From assembly GCA_964649195.1 (NCBI GenBank), contig CAZYPK010000051.1, positions 1 to 30,884 on the forward strand: a DNA stretch of 30,884 nt, given 5' to 3'. This stretch comes from JTS-RE9 sp964649195 (lineage in GTDB: Bacteria; Planctomycetota; Phycisphaerae; Phycisphaerales; Phycisphaeraceae). Under the pieces are notes generated by a model. That model was not told the origin of the DNA. It saw nothing but the letters and a program-made list of their open reading frames with translations, and did not search any database. Numbering within the stretch: position 1 is the first letter of the stretch; each line of letters begins with the position of its first letter. Both the position numbers and the translations under genes were made by a program. Below are positions 14,261 through 23,228 of this stretch, one piece after another.

Positions 14261-17059
14261 ATGAACCTCATCCTCGCCATCTTCAAGCGGAATTTCTTCA
14301 GCTATTTCGCCAATCCCACCGGCTATGTCTTCATCTGCGGCTTCGTGCTCGTCAGCGGTTTCGCCGCGTTCTGGTCGCACGAATTCTTCAATGCGAACCT
14401 GGCCAACCTCGATCAGCTCAACAAGGTGCTGCCTTTCATCATGCTCGGCTTCGTGCCCGCCATCACCATGAGCATCTGGGCCGAGGAACGCAGGCAGGGC
14501 ACCGATGAGCTGCTGCTCACGCTGCCCGCCGGCGATCTGCATGTGGTGCTTGGAAAATATCTCGCGGCCGTGGCGATTTTCACGGTGTCGCTGCTCTTTT
14601 CGCTCTCCAACGTCTTCGTGCTCATTCGCCTGGGCAATCCCGATGCCGGCCTGCTGCTGACGACCTACCTGGGCTACTGGTTCGTCGGCATCGCCATGCT
14701 CGCCATCGGCATGGTCGCCTCGTTCCTCACCGCCAATCTCACCGTCGGCTTCGTGCTGGGCGTGGCGCTCAATGCTCCGCTCGTCTTTGCCGCCAATGCG
14801 GATGTCATCATCAGCGACGGCGCCCTGGTGCAGTCGATCCGTCAGTGGTCCATCAGCGCGATGTTCGCCGACTTCGCCCGTGGTGTCATCAGCCTGGCGA
14901 GCGTGGCTTATTTTCTTTCACTCACGGTCATCGGCCTCTATCTGAGCATGGTGCTCATCGGCCGCCGTCACTGGATCACCGGTCGCGGCGGCAAGGGCGG
15001 GGCCGGGGCTTCCGGGGGCGGGGGTTCGATGTGGGGTCACTTTGCGGTGCGGGCCTTCTCCGTGCTCATCATCGCCATCGGTCTTTCCTTCATCTTCCGC
15101 ATTCATGATGTGCGCGTCGATGCCAGCAGCGAAAAGCTCAGCTCGCTTTCGCCGCGCTCGATCGATCTGCTTTCGACGCTGGGCGATCGCCGCATGTCGA
15201 TCGAGGCGTTCATCAGCCCCGAAAGCGAAGTGCCCGAAGGGTATATCCAGACGCGCCTGAACCTGCTCAACACGCTCAACGAAATCCAGAAGCGAAGCAA
15301 CGGCAAGGTGGCGGTGCGCATCTTCGAAACGGACAAATTCAAGCCTGAAAAAACCATCGCCCAGCAGCGGTACGAGATCGTCGCCCGCACGGTTTACATG
15401 CAGGAACGCGGGCAGATGAAGCAGTACGACCTCTTCCTGGGCGTCGCCATCAACAGCGGCCTGGACAAGAAGGTGATTCCCTTCTTCGATCGCGGCGTGC
15501 CCACGGAATACGAACTCATCGGCGCCATCGTTTCGCTGTCGCGGCAGAACAATCGCAAGACCATCGGCGTGGTCAGGACCGATGCGCAGCTCATGGGCCA
15601 GACGAATCCGATGGCCATGTTCGGCGGCGGCGGCAACGCGCCCGCCGAGCAGATCATCGTTGAACTTCGCAAGCAATATGAAGTGCTGGAAGTCGATCCG
15701 AGTGGCGCCATCGAAAATCGTTACGACGCGCTGCTTGTCGTGCAGCCCTCATCGCTGGAGCAGCCGCAGCTTGAGAATCTCATCGCGGCGATCAGGCGCG
15801 GCATTCCCACGGCGATCTTCGAAGACCCGCAGCCGATCCTTGCGTATCAGGGCGGCCGCGTCCCGCCGCCGCCGGGCACCTTGGAGCCGCGCCGTCCGCC
15901 GCAGATGGACCCGATGATGATGCGCATGGGCATGCAGCCGCCGATGCCAGGCCCCAAGGGAAATCTCAATGATCTTTGGGAGGTGCTCGGCTGCTCCATT
16001 CCGGTGACGAAAAAAACAAAGATCGATGACGATGACAACCCGCGGAGCATCGAGGTGATCGACATCGTATGGCAGGATTTCAATCCGTTCCCCCGCGCCA
16101 GCACGCTCGACAGCGAAGTCGTCTTCATCGGCGAGGGCGGCGGCGCGTGGGCGGAAGAAAAGGATCCGATCACCCGGGGGCTCAACTACGTGATGTTCCC
16201 CTTCGCGGGCAGGATCGTGAAGACTCTCGATCGAAAGGAAAGCAACAAGGTTTCATTCACCCCGCTGGCCGTCACCGGCGCGACGGCGGGCACCGTTGAC
16301 ACCTCCGAACTCTTCGAGGAATCGCCGATGGGCGGTCGCTCCATCAAGGAGGATCGCAAGCGACAGATCGGCAAGGAGCCGATGGTGCTGGCGGTAAGAT
16401 TGCAAGGCAGGCCCGACGATGAGAGCGCGAGCATCAATGTGGTGCTCGTCTCCGATTCCGACCTGTTTGCCTCGTGGTTCTTCGGCCACCGCGATACCGG
16501 CGCCGATGAACGCATGCCGTTTTTCTTTGATGTTGACAACGTGACCTTCGCGCTGAACATCGTGGACAGCCTGGCCGGCGAGGATTCGTTCTTCGAGATT
16601 CGCAGCCGTCGCCGGGTACACCGCACGCTGACGGCGTTCGAGAAGAGCACGGAAACCGCCCGCAAGAAAACGCAGGAGGAAAACGCCCAGGCCGGCGCGA
16701 AGTTCGAAGAGAAGCTCGATGAGATCAAGAAGCAGGGGCGGGCCCGCCTGATGGATCTGGCCAAGGAGCGCATGGCGGGCGATATTGATGACCGTCAGTT
16801 TGCGATCAAGCGGTCCGCCGCCGAGGAGCAGCTCAATCTCGTGCTGGCGGTGGAGCAGGAACGGCTGCGGCTGATCCGCGATGAGCAGGTGGAGAAGGCC
16901 GAGTCCGACCTGGAGCTTTCCATCCGCCGGATTCAGAACAGCGAGAAGCGACTGGCCGTATTCCTTCCGCCGATCCTGCCCGCCCTCATCGCGCTGGTCG
17001 TGTTCGGCTGGCGCCGTTCACGCGAACTCGAAGGCGCGGTGAAGTCGCGGGTGAGGTGA
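14261..17059 (+). CDS. Fused ABC-2 permease and GldG-like auxiliary protein
   Basis: 932 aa. Residues about 1-245 form an ABC-2 permease (GldF-like) with about six membrane helices and a conserved SIWAEERRQGTDELLLTLP segment. A Gly-rich hinge (GRGGKGGAGASGGGG, about 242-256) and a further helix lead into an extracytoplasmic ABC_transp_aux/GldG-type region (about 285-745) with a Pro/Met-rich insertion at about 533-567. A charged coiled coil (about 794-900) and a final helix (about 901-920) end the protein. GldF and GldG are usually separate. It pairs with the ATPase at 13401. The start MNLILAIFKRNFFSYF is chosen because the upstream codons are repeat-encoded; the ribosome binding site is weak, with GGAAC of the repeat the only candidate. 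Confidence 0.88.
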   Translation: MNLILAIFKRNFFSYFANPTGYVFICGFVLVSGFAAFWSHEFFNANLANLDQLNKVLPFIMLGFVPAITMSIWAEERRQGTDELLLTLPAGDLHVVLGKYLAAVAIFTVSLLFSLSNVFVLIRLGNPDAGLLLTTYLGYWFVGIAMLAIGMVASFLTANLTVGFVLGVALNAPLVFAANADVIISDGALVQSIRQWSISAMFADFARGVISLASVAYFLSLTVIGLYLSMVLIGRRHWITGRGGKGGAGASGGGGSMWGHFAVRAFSVLIIAIGLSFIFRIHDVRVDASSEKLSSLSPRSIDLLSTLGDRRMSIEAFISPESEVPEGYIQTRLNLLNTLNEIQKRSNGKVAVRIFETDKFKPEKTIAQQRYEIVARTVYMQERGQMKQYDLFLGVAINSGLDKKVIPFFDRGVPTEYELIGAIVSLSRQNNRKTIGVVRTDAQLMGQTNPMAMFGGGGNAPAEQIIVELRKQYEVLEVDPSGAIENRYDALLVVQPSSLEQPQLENLIAAIRRGIPTAIFEDPQPILAYQGGRVPPPPGTLEPRRPPQMDPMMMRMGMQPPMPGPKGNLNDLWEVLGCSIPVTKKTKIDDDDNPRSIEVIDIVWQDFNPFPRASTLDSEVVFIGEGGGAWAEEKDPITRGLNYVMFPFAGRIVKTLDRKESNKVSFTPLAVTGATAGTVDTSELFEESPMGGRSIKEDRKRQIGKEPMVLAVRLQGRPDDESASINVVLVSDSDLFASWFFGHRDTGADERMPFFFDVDNVTFALNIVDSLAGEDSFFEIRSRRRVHRTLTAFEKSTETARKKTQEENAQAGAKFEEKLDEIKKQGRARLMDLAKERMAGDIDDRQFAIKRSAAEEQLNLVLAVEQERLRLIRDEQVEKAESDLELSIRRIQNSEKRLAVFLPPILPALIALVVFGWRRSRELEGAVKSRVR

Positions 17060-17064
17060 AAATA

Positions 17065-17198
17065 AGTTCCGGGTTCTGAGTTCTGAGTTCTGAGTTTTCA
17101 GAACCGGACCCACAACAAACAGATGTCTCGCGTTGCGTCTCAATGTCTTCATTGCCTTCAACTCGGAACTCAGAACTCAGAACTCAGAACTCAGAACT
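17065..17198. repeat. GAACTCA-unit palindrome at the permease/DUF4340 junction
   Basis: Left arm (17065-17097): about four 7-mers of the type GTTCTGA. Right arm (17160-17198): five copies of the complement, GAACTCA/GGAACTC. The 62-bp centre is unique. The size and layout closely match the palindrome at 14129-14252, although the unit differs by one base in most copies. It ends 16 bp before the next start codon. Confidence 0.85.
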
Positions 17199-17214
17199 TT
17201 TATTGAGTATTTCC

Positions 17215-19287
17215 ATGAATCAGAACACCAAGACCGCCATCTTCGCCGCCTTCGCGCTGGTCGTGCTGATCATCGCGTTGGTCATTCGTCCCGGGTCCAC
17301 CGCCAGCGATGCGACCTATGACGTGGGGCAGCCGCTCTTCCCGGACTTCGCCGATCCGCTGGCGGCGGTGACGCTGGAGGTCATCAGGTTTGATGATGTC
17401 CTGGCGAAGAAGAGCGAGTTCAAGGTGGCGCAGCGCAACGGCCTCTGGGTGATTCCGTCGCATCAGAATTATCCCGCCGACGCCCAGGAGCAGATGAAGC
17501 GCGCCGCGACGCTGCTGATCGGACTGAAAAAACTCTCCATCGTCACCGGCGACAAGGCCGAGCATGAAATGTACGGCGTCAAGGATCCCGATGAGATCGC
17601 CGCCGGCGGCAGGGGCGCGGGCACGCTGGTGCGGTTTTCCGACAAGGATGGCCGGGCCTTGGCGAAGGTCATCATCGGCGCCGCCGTCAAGGATCAGCCC
17701 GCGCAGCGCTATGTCCGCATCCCCGGCTTCGACCGCGTCTATGTCACGCAGGTGAGCGCCGGCGCACTCTCCACCAACTTCACCGATTGGATCGAGCGCG
17801 ATCCTCTGGCCCTGGAAGCCGGCGACATTCGCCGCATCGCCATCGACAACTACAGCATCGACGAATCACGCGGCGTCAAGGTGCAGGGCGATCAGTTCGT
17901 CCTGAACGTGCAGGCCACCGGCGAAAATCCCTGGAGCATGGCCGGCGTCAAGGAGGATGAGGAACTCGACAAGGACAAACTCTCCGCCCTCAAGACCGCG
18001 CTCGATGATCTGAAGATTGTGAGCGTCGAGCGCAAGCCCGAACTGCTGGCGGCGAACCTCCGCACCGGCCGCGAAAGTTTCAAGGATGTGAAAAACCCCG
18101 CCAACGCGCCGATCTTCCGCGAGCTGATGAACAAGGGCTATTTCCCGGCGATGGTCCAGACCCTGGGCCAGGATGATGTGGCGATTCTCTCCAACGAGGG
18201 CGAAGTCGTCGTCGGTCTCGAAAGCGGTGTGGAATACGTGCTTCGCTTCGGGGAGATCACCGGCGATGTTGCGGGCGAAACCGAAGCCAAGGCCGGGCAG
18301 GATGATGAAAAAAAGCCTGAGAAATCCGGCAAAAAAGGCGACAGCCGTTACCTGTATGTTGTGGCCCGGTTGAATGAGTCGCTGATCGGGAAGCCCGATC
18401 TGCTGCCGCTGCCCGCCGCGCCGCAGCCGGCGCCGGTGGAAGAGAAGAAATCCGAAGAGAAAACACCTGCGGAAAACAAGCCGGAAGAAGAAGAAAAGAA
18501 GCCGGAAGAGCCGATATCGCCGGAGAAATCGTGCGATGAAGGCGAAGCGAAGGATGCCGAGGCTGACGAAAAGACGGATGCCCAGCCGAAGATTGCGGTG
18601 AATGACGACGAGAAGAAAGACGACGAGAAGAAAGACGATGCGAAAGCGCCCGAGTCTTCACCTGCCCCTGCTCCTGCCACTGCACCTGTTCCTGCTCCCG
18701 CCCCTTCCGACGAGGCGATCAAACAGATCACCGCCGAAAACGAACGCAGGCTCAAGGACCACGAGGAAAAAATCAATGCGGCCCGCAAGCGCATCGCCGA
18801 ACTGAACCATCGTTTCGCGGACTGGTACTACATCATCTCCGATGTCGAGTTCAGGAAGATTCGCCTGTCGCGCGCCGATGTGGTCAGGCCCAATCTCGCC
18901 CTGCTCAACCGGCGCGCAGGCGAGGCGTTTCTGACGGAGAACAAGACCAGGGAGGGCGTCATCACCACGGACACCGGCCTGCAATACAAGGTCCTCAAGG
19001 AGGGCGACGGCAAGACGCCCAAGGCCGACGACGAAGTGGTGGTCCATTACAAAGGCACGCTGATCGATGGCACGGTGTTCGATGAGTCCAAGCCCGACGC
19101 CCCGGCGGAGTTCGGTGTGGAAGCCGTCATCAAGGGATGGACCCAGGCGCTGCAACTGATGAAGGAGGGCGGCAAACTGCAACTGTTCATCCCCTCCGAC
19201 CTCGCCTACGGCGAACGCGGCAGCGGCGACAAGATCGGCCCCAACGCGACGCTCATCTTCGAAGTCGAACTGGTGAAGGTGAAATAG
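17215..19287 (+). CDS. DUF4340-like protein fused to a C-terminal FKBP-type prolyl isomerase
   Basis: 690 aa. One N-terminal helix (about 8-25, TAIFAAFALVVLIIALVI) anchors it, with the rest outside the cytoplasm. Residues about 35-400 look like the DUF4340 family found after GldG-type genes (for example LWVIPSHQNYPADAQEQM; SDKDGR; RYVRIPGFDRVYV). A Lys/Glu/Pro/Ala-rich low-complexity stretch (about 408-502) and a short coiled coil follow, then a complete FKBP module: linker helix GEAFLTENKTREGV, GLQYKVLKEGDG, VHYKGTLIDGTVFDES, AVIKGWTQAL, and IPSDLAYGERGSGDKIGPNATLIFEVEL. FKBP active-site aromatics are largely retained. The start at MNQNTKTA removes a repeat-encoded N-terminus. It is the last gene of the Gld-type operon. 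Confidence 0.88.
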   Translation: MNQNTKTAIFAAFALVVLIIALVIRPGSTASDATYDVGQPLFPDFADPLAAVTLEVIRFDDVLAKKSEFKVAQRNGLWVIPSHQNYPADAQEQMKRAATLLIGLKKLSIVTGDKAEHEMYGVKDPDEIAAGGRGAGTLVRFSDKDGRALAKVIIGAAVKDQPAQRYVRIPGFDRVYVTQVSAGALSTNFTDWIERDPLALEAGDIRRIAIDNYSIDESRGVKVQGDQFVLNVQATGENPWSMAGVKEDEELDKDKLSALKTALDDLKIVSVERKPELLAANLRTGRESFKDVKNPANAPIFRELMNKGYFPAMVQTLGQDDVAILSNEGEVVVGLESGVEYVLRFGEITGDVAGETEAKAGQDDEKKPEKSGKKGDSRYLYVVARLNESLIGKPDLLPLPAAPQPAPVEEKKSEEKTPAENKPEEEEKKPEEPISPEKSCDEGEAKDAEADEKTDAQPKIAVNDDEKKDDEKKDDAKAPESSPAPAPATAPVPAPAPSDEAIKQITAENERRLKDHEEKINAARKRIAELNHRFADWYYIISDVEFRKIRLSRADVVRPNLALLNRRAGEAFLTENKTREGVITTDTGLQYKVLKEGDGKTPKADDEVVVHYKGTLIDGTVFDESKPDAPAEFGVEAVIKGWTQALQLMKEGGKLQLFIPSDLAYGERGSGDKIGPNATLIFEVELVKVK

Positions 19288-19293
19288 ACGAAA

Positions 19294-19308
19294 CGGCGAC
19301 GTTCGCCG
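19294..19308. terminator. Short bidirectional hairpin between convergent genes
   Basis: A perfect 6-bp GC-rich stem, CGGCGA/TCGCCG, with loop CGT sits in the 38-bp gap between two convergent genes. No T-tract follows on either strand, so termination is only suggested by position. Confidence 0.35.
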
Positions 19309-19325
19309 GCTTCATGGTCGGGTGG

Positions 19326-19823
19326 TCAGGCGACTTCGGCGCCGTGGGCTTTGACTCGCTCCAGAATAAACGCCTGTGATTCCGCATCAAGGTCGCTCAC
19401 GGGTAGCGTCGTGAATTGGGCGGCCGAGTAGAACAAAAGCCAGAATTCAGGGAATCTCCAAACCTTGATCACCACCGTCCAGGAGCACTCCGTCGTTCCA
19501 ACGTCCGAGACCATCCGAAACCTGTCATCGAACATCTCAAGGGTCGCTTCCTTCGCTTTCATCCGGCGAAACCTTGCCAATGACGAGCGAAAATGCACGG
19601 CGTACAGGGCGACCGCCATTGCCAATCCCATGCCAAGACCGGCGCCGAAGACACCGACCCACCAGGATCGATTGCCGGTGGCGAGCAGATAAACAAAGAT
19701 ACCCAGCAAAATGAACAGGGCGATGAAATAACTCCAGCCCGTCGAGCGCCACCAGAACGCTCTGATGGCCCGTCGCACCAGCGGCTCGGAGTAATGAAGC
19801 GTGGCGGCTCTTGTGGTTCTCAT
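19326..19823 (-). CDS. YcxB-like membrane protein
   Basis: 165 aa. Two membrane helices (about residues 35-58, YFIALFILLGIFVYLLA, and 64-87) are followed by a cytoplasmic C-terminal domain (LEMFDDRFRMVSDVGTTECSWTVVIKVWRFPEFWLLFYSAAQFTTLP) that matches the YcxB-like C-terminal pattern of a Trp in the 'sW..i..v' strand followed by 'lpv..f'. Function unknown in all known members. ATG at 19823 overlaps the stop of nfo in ATGA, so translation should be coupled. The longer frame upstream lies inside nfo and is a shadow. Confidence 0.7.
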   Translation of the reverse strand: MRTTRAATLHYSEPLVRRAIRAFWWRSTGWSYFIALFILLGIFVYLLATGNRSWWVGVFGAGLGMGLAMAVALYAVHFRSSLARFRRMKAKEATLEMFDDRFRMVSDVGTTECSWTVVIKVWRFPEFWLLFYSAAQFTTLPVSDLDAESQAFILERVKAHGAEVA

Positions 19824-20689
19824 GCCGGGCGTCCCTTCTGCGAGATCAGGCCGCGCAGCACCGCCAGATTGATCGCGTCCCAGGGCCGGCCGTCGGGTCC
19901 GTCCTCCTTGGCGGTTTCGAGAATCTTGGGGACGTTCCTGAACATGGGATGATTGACGATGACCTCGAACGCCTGGAGCGACACGTGGCCTTTGCCGATG
20001 TGTTCGTGGCGATCGACCCTGCTGCCGCGCGGGGTTTTGGAATCGTTCATGTGAATGCACCGCACGCGGTCGAGGCCGACGACGGCGTCGCATTCATCGA
20101 GCACCGCCTGGCACGCCTTGCCGCTGGTGAGGTCGTAGCCCGCTTCGATGAGGTGGGCGGTGTCGAGGCAGACGGCGAGCCTTTCCGGCGCCTTGACCTG
20201 ATCGATGATGTCCCGCAGATGTTCGAAGCGATGCCCCAGGCAGGTGCCCTGGCCCGCGGTGACTTCGAGCAGCGTGACGGTCTTGAAGCCCGGCAGCGAA
20301 TCGTGAATTTCATCGAGCGACCTGGCGACGCGCGACAGGCCGGCCTCTTCGCCTTGTTTCATGTGGGCGCCGGGGTGGGTGACCAGCGAGGGGATGTTCA
20401 GCGCCTCGCAGCGATGAAGTTCCTCCTGAAAGAGGGCGATCGATTTTTTGAGGTTGACCGGATCGGGGCTGGCGAGATTGATGAGGTAGCTGTCGTGGCT
20501 GACGACGTGGGTGATGCCGGTCGATTTCCGATGGGCGAACCAGTCGTGGATGTCCGCATCGGCCAGCGGCTTGACGGTCCATTGCCTCTGGTTTTTGGTG
20601 AATATCTGCACGCAGTTCATGGTGAGTTTCTGCGCTTCGACGAGGGCGTTGTGCATGCCGCCGGAGATGGAGAGGTGGGAGCCGAACAT
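19820..20689 (-). CDS. nfo: Endonuclease IV (AP endonuclease)
   Basis: 289 aa, normal length for the Nfo/Apn1 family. It cuts DNA 5' of abasic sites in base-excision repair using three zinc ions. Signature elements are GSHLSISGG at the N-terminus, LVTHPGAHMKQGEE, LLEVTAGQGTCLG, CLDTAHLIEAGYD, and HMNDSKTPRGSRVDRHEHIGKG, which supply the His/Glu/Asp metal ligands. All ligands appear present. The ribosome binding site is weak. It follows the membrane glycosyltransferase-like gene by 39 bp and overlaps the YcxB-like gene by 4 bp. Confidence 0.95.
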   Translation of the reverse strand: MFGSHLSISGGMHNALVEAQKLTMNCVQIFTKNQRQWTVKPLADADIHDWFAHRKSTGITHVVSHDSYLINLASPDPVNLKKSIALFQEELHRCEALNIPSLVTHPGAHMKQGEEAGLSRVARSLDEIHDSLPGFKTVTLLEVTAGQGTCLGHRFEHLRDIIDQVKAPERLAVCLDTAHLIEAGYDLTSGKACQAVLDECDAVVGLDRVRCIHMNDSKTPRGSRVDRHEHIGKGHVSLQAFEVIVNHPMFRNVPKILETAKEDGPDGRPWDAINLAVLRGLISQKGRPA

Positions 20690-20728
20690 ATGGGAATCCG
20701 GGGGGACGGTTAAAACAGCATACGTGAA

Positions 20729-23023
20729 TCACTCGTTCTTCGTTTCGCCGTCGGGCGGCGCCGCCGTGCGGATTGCGGGCAGGGCGTAGAGTCGAATGTG
20801 CGGATCGACCTGCACGCCCGCGACATCGGGCAGCCTGCGCCAGAGCTTGTTGTCCTCGACGGTCTGCATCAGCCTGCGCATGTTGTCCGGCGCCAGTTCC
20901 TCATCGACGCCGTAGGAATCGTGCAGCCTGGCCAGCTCGGCGGTGTTGATCCAGACATGCGTGAACCCCGCGCGGACCAGCGTGAACGTCACCGCCAGGG
21001 CGTTGCCTTTGTGTTGCTTGAGAAGCTCGGCCAGCAGGCTGCGATCGAAGGCGGTGTTGTAGAGAAACGCCCGCTGAATGTAGAAGACGTTGCCGGCCTC
21101 GCCCACCAGCAGCGACTTGCTCGTGGCGGGCAGTTGGTTGAGCGGATGCTGTCCGGCGAACCGGCCGGGCTGATTGGCGGTGACATCGCGCGGATCGACC
21201 AGGCTGTCGATGAGCACATAAGGCGGCACGGCGAAGCGCTCGCGCGTCCGCGGATCGGTCAGGCGCGGCGTCTGGCTCCAGAGCGTCGCAAAGCAGCTCA
21301 TCGTCATGCAGCCGATGAGCGCCACGCTGATCATCGGCGTCAGCCACGGCCGCCGCTGTTGCGTGATCTGTTGCAGTCTGCCCAGTCCGACGCCCAGCGC
21401 GATGCAGCCGGGCAGAAGCGTGGGAATCAAAAACCGGCTTTGATGATGGGTGAAAAAGAGCCAGAAAAGAAGCTGTGTTGCAAGAATGATCGAGAGGGTG
21501 ATGGCGAGAGGGCGAAGCCTGGGCGATGCGTAAAGCAGCGCGAGGCCGGTCAGCGCGGCGAGCCAGAACAGGGGCAGGCCGTATTCGGTGTCGAAGCGGG
21601 CGATGTCGGTGACGGATTGTTCCTGGCGTTTGCCGCCGCCGATGGCGCCGAAGCCGGTGTTCAGCAGCCATTGCCGGGGCAGTTTGGCCAGACCATCGGC
21701 GGGGCTTTTGGCGTGATGGGCTTCGTTCCATCGCTTGATCTGCGCTTCGTTCCAGTGGGCGCCGCCGAGCGTGGAGGCGGCGAAAGGGAAGACGGGGTTG
21801 CCGGTCCAGAGGGTGTTGCGAATGAGGTAGGGCGAGAGCATGAGCAATGCGCCCAAGGCGGCCATGCCTAGGGCGCCGGCCTTGGCCGGGGTGGATGGTT
21901 GATGATGGATTTTGCCGGAAGGAGCGGCGTTTTCGCGGGTCGTTGAATCATCCGTGATCGTGGAGTTTCCCCGGTTAAAGCCGGGGCCATATGCGAGCCG
22001 GACAATCATCGCCGCCCCCACCGGCAGGGCGATGAAACCGCCGGCGGTGAGCTTGGCCATCGTCGCCAATCCTGCGAAGAGGCCCACGACCAGGGCGCCG
22101 CGCGGCGCGGCGCTGAGCGGATCCAGCAGCATGATGATCGCCCCGATGCCAAAGAGCATCACGAACATTTCGCTGTAGGCCATCGAACCGGTGATGATCG
22201 TCCAGGGTGAAGCGAGCATGGCCGCCCCGGCCACGATGCCCGCGACCGAGCCTGCGTAGTCGGCCACCAGCCGACCGATGGCGGTGGCGGCGAGCAGGGC
22301 CGCACAGGCGTGAAAAAAATGAATCGTGTAGATCGCATCGAACACCGAGCCATGCATCACGGAGAGTTTCGCGTAGCCCGCTTCGATGAACAGCGGCAGG
22401 TGGCTGTAGATGTTGTTCTTGAGCGAAACCATCTGTCCGCCAGCCAGCCATTGGCGGGGGACCTCCAGGTGGTAGCTGGTCACGTCGTAGCCGAACGCTT
22501 CGATGGCCCACATGGTGCCCGGCGGCATGGTGCAGGCGACGAGCAGAACGCCCAGCGCGGGCAGGGCCAGCAGGATCGCCCAGGGCGGCGCGGGCCAGTG
22601 ATCGGGATGCCAGCGTTCGCGCGTCGCGCCGTCGGCAAAGTGATAGGTGACCACGGCGGTGCCGATGCCGCAGCTCGACCACGCGGTCCACGCATTGAGC
22701 CAGCCGACCGATGCGAGGAGCCAGTCGATCATGAGCAGGCCGCCGATGCCCAGGATCATCTGCGTGATGATGCGATGTTTTGCATCGGGTACCAGCCAGA
22801 TGCGCAGGAGCCAGCCCAGTCCCAGCGCACCGACCCAGACGGCGATCAGAATCGGCAGCGAGCGGGCCCCCTGATAGATCGTGCCCAGAAATTTTCCCGC
22901 AGCCTCCGCCGAGTCCGGCAGCAGCGCACCCTGGCCGGCCAGCCACATCGAGCCAAGGCCCAAAGCGATCGCCCCGGCAGCGGCGGCCAGGGGGGCGATG
23001 GTCTTGGTCGCACGCTGAATCAT
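20729..23023 (-). CDS. Large polytopic membrane protein, glycosyltransferase-39/ArnT-like
   Basis: 764 aa with about twelve or more hydrophobic segments up to about residue 590, then a soluble C-terminal part (RFAVPPYVLIDSLVDP; VGEAGNVFYIQRAFLYN; AGFTHVWINTAELARLHDSYGVDEEL). The topology, with an early extracytoplasmic loop containing FGYDVTSYHLEVPRQWL, resembles polyprenyl-phosphate-sugar-dependent GT-C enzymes. That would mean transfer of a sugar to a lipid or protein at the outer face of the inner membrane. Motif support is modest, so 'GT-C-like' is the safe call. The start at 23023 avoids an upstream frame that reads through a repeat; a 12-bp palindrome lies at about -10 to -21. Confidence 0.65.
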   Translation of the reverse strand: MIQRATKTIAPLAAAAGAIALGLGSMWLAGQGALLPDSAEAAGKFLGTIYQGARSLPILIAVWVGALGLGWLLRIWLVPDAKHRIITQMILGIGGLLMIDWLLASVGWLNAWTAWSSCGIGTAVVTYHFADGATRERWHPDHWPAPPWAILLALPALGVLLVACTMPPGTMWAIEAFGYDVTSYHLEVPRQWLAGGQMVSLKNNIYSHLPLFIEAGYAKLSVMHGSVFDAIYTIHFFHACAALLAATAIGRLVADYAGSVAGIVAGAAMLASPWTIITGSMAYSEMFVMLFGIGAIIMLLDPLSAAPRGALVVGLFAGLATMAKLTAGGFIALPVGAAMIVRLAYGPGFNRGNSTITDDSTTRENAAPSGKIHHQPSTPAKAGALGMAALGALLMLSPYLIRNTLWTGNPVFPFAASTLGGAHWNEAQIKRWNEAHHAKSPADGLAKLPRQWLLNTGFGAIGGGKRQEQSVTDIARFDTEYGLPLFWLAALTGLALLYASPRLRPLAITLSIILATQLLFWLFFTHHQSRFLIPTLLPGCIALGVGLGRLQQITQQRRPWLTPMISVALIGCMTMSCFATLWSQTPRLTDPRTRERFAVPPYVLIDSLVDPRDVTANQPGRFAGQHPLNQLPATSKSLLVGEAGNVFYIQRAFLYNTAFDRSLLAELLKQHKGNALAVTFTLVRAGFTHVWINTAELARLHDSYGVDEELAPDNMRRLMQTVEDNKLWRRLPDVAGVQVDPHIRLYALPAIRTAAPPDGETKNE

Positions 23024-23032
23024 GCGGGAAAT

Positions 23033-23044
23033 CCAAAGCTTTGG
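23033..23044. repeat. 12-bp perfect palindrome before the GT-C-like gene
   Basis: CCAAAGCTTTGG lies 10-21 bp upstream of the chosen start at 23023, where a ribosome binding site would be expected; it is followed by a GC-rich 'GGCCGTCCGCCCTGGCGAACG' -type segment typical of dispersed repeats. The rest of the 205-bp spacer up to 23228 shows only a small hairpin at 23170-23182 and no gene. Confidence 0.5.
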
Positions 23045-23228
23045 CCGTCCGCCCTGGCGAACGAAGGGAAATCCGGCGAAGACGATCGCCACAAAAAAAC
23101 GCAGGAAGCACAAGCAGGAAAGAACAGAATAATCAAACCGCAAAGCTCATGACGGCATCAAATCCATTGGCGCCTCTGGCGCTTTTTGTGGCGACCCTTC
23201 CGTTCCAATGCCTTGGATCATATTTCCA

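Noticed and set aside
17160..17198. Possible CRISPR-like direct repeats
   Set aside because: Units are 7 bp, contiguous, with no spacers; they are short tandem repeats, and no cas genes are present.
19824..20093. Longer start for the YcxB-like gene
   Set aside because: The extra codons lie wholly inside nfo in another frame and are Arg-rich; the ATGA overlap gives a natural start at 19823.
23170..23187. Hairpin GCGCC-TCT-GGCGC followed by TTTTT on the plus strand
   Set aside because: It has the form of a terminator, but all nearby genes are on the minus strand, where the T-run would precede the stem; stem is only 5 bp.
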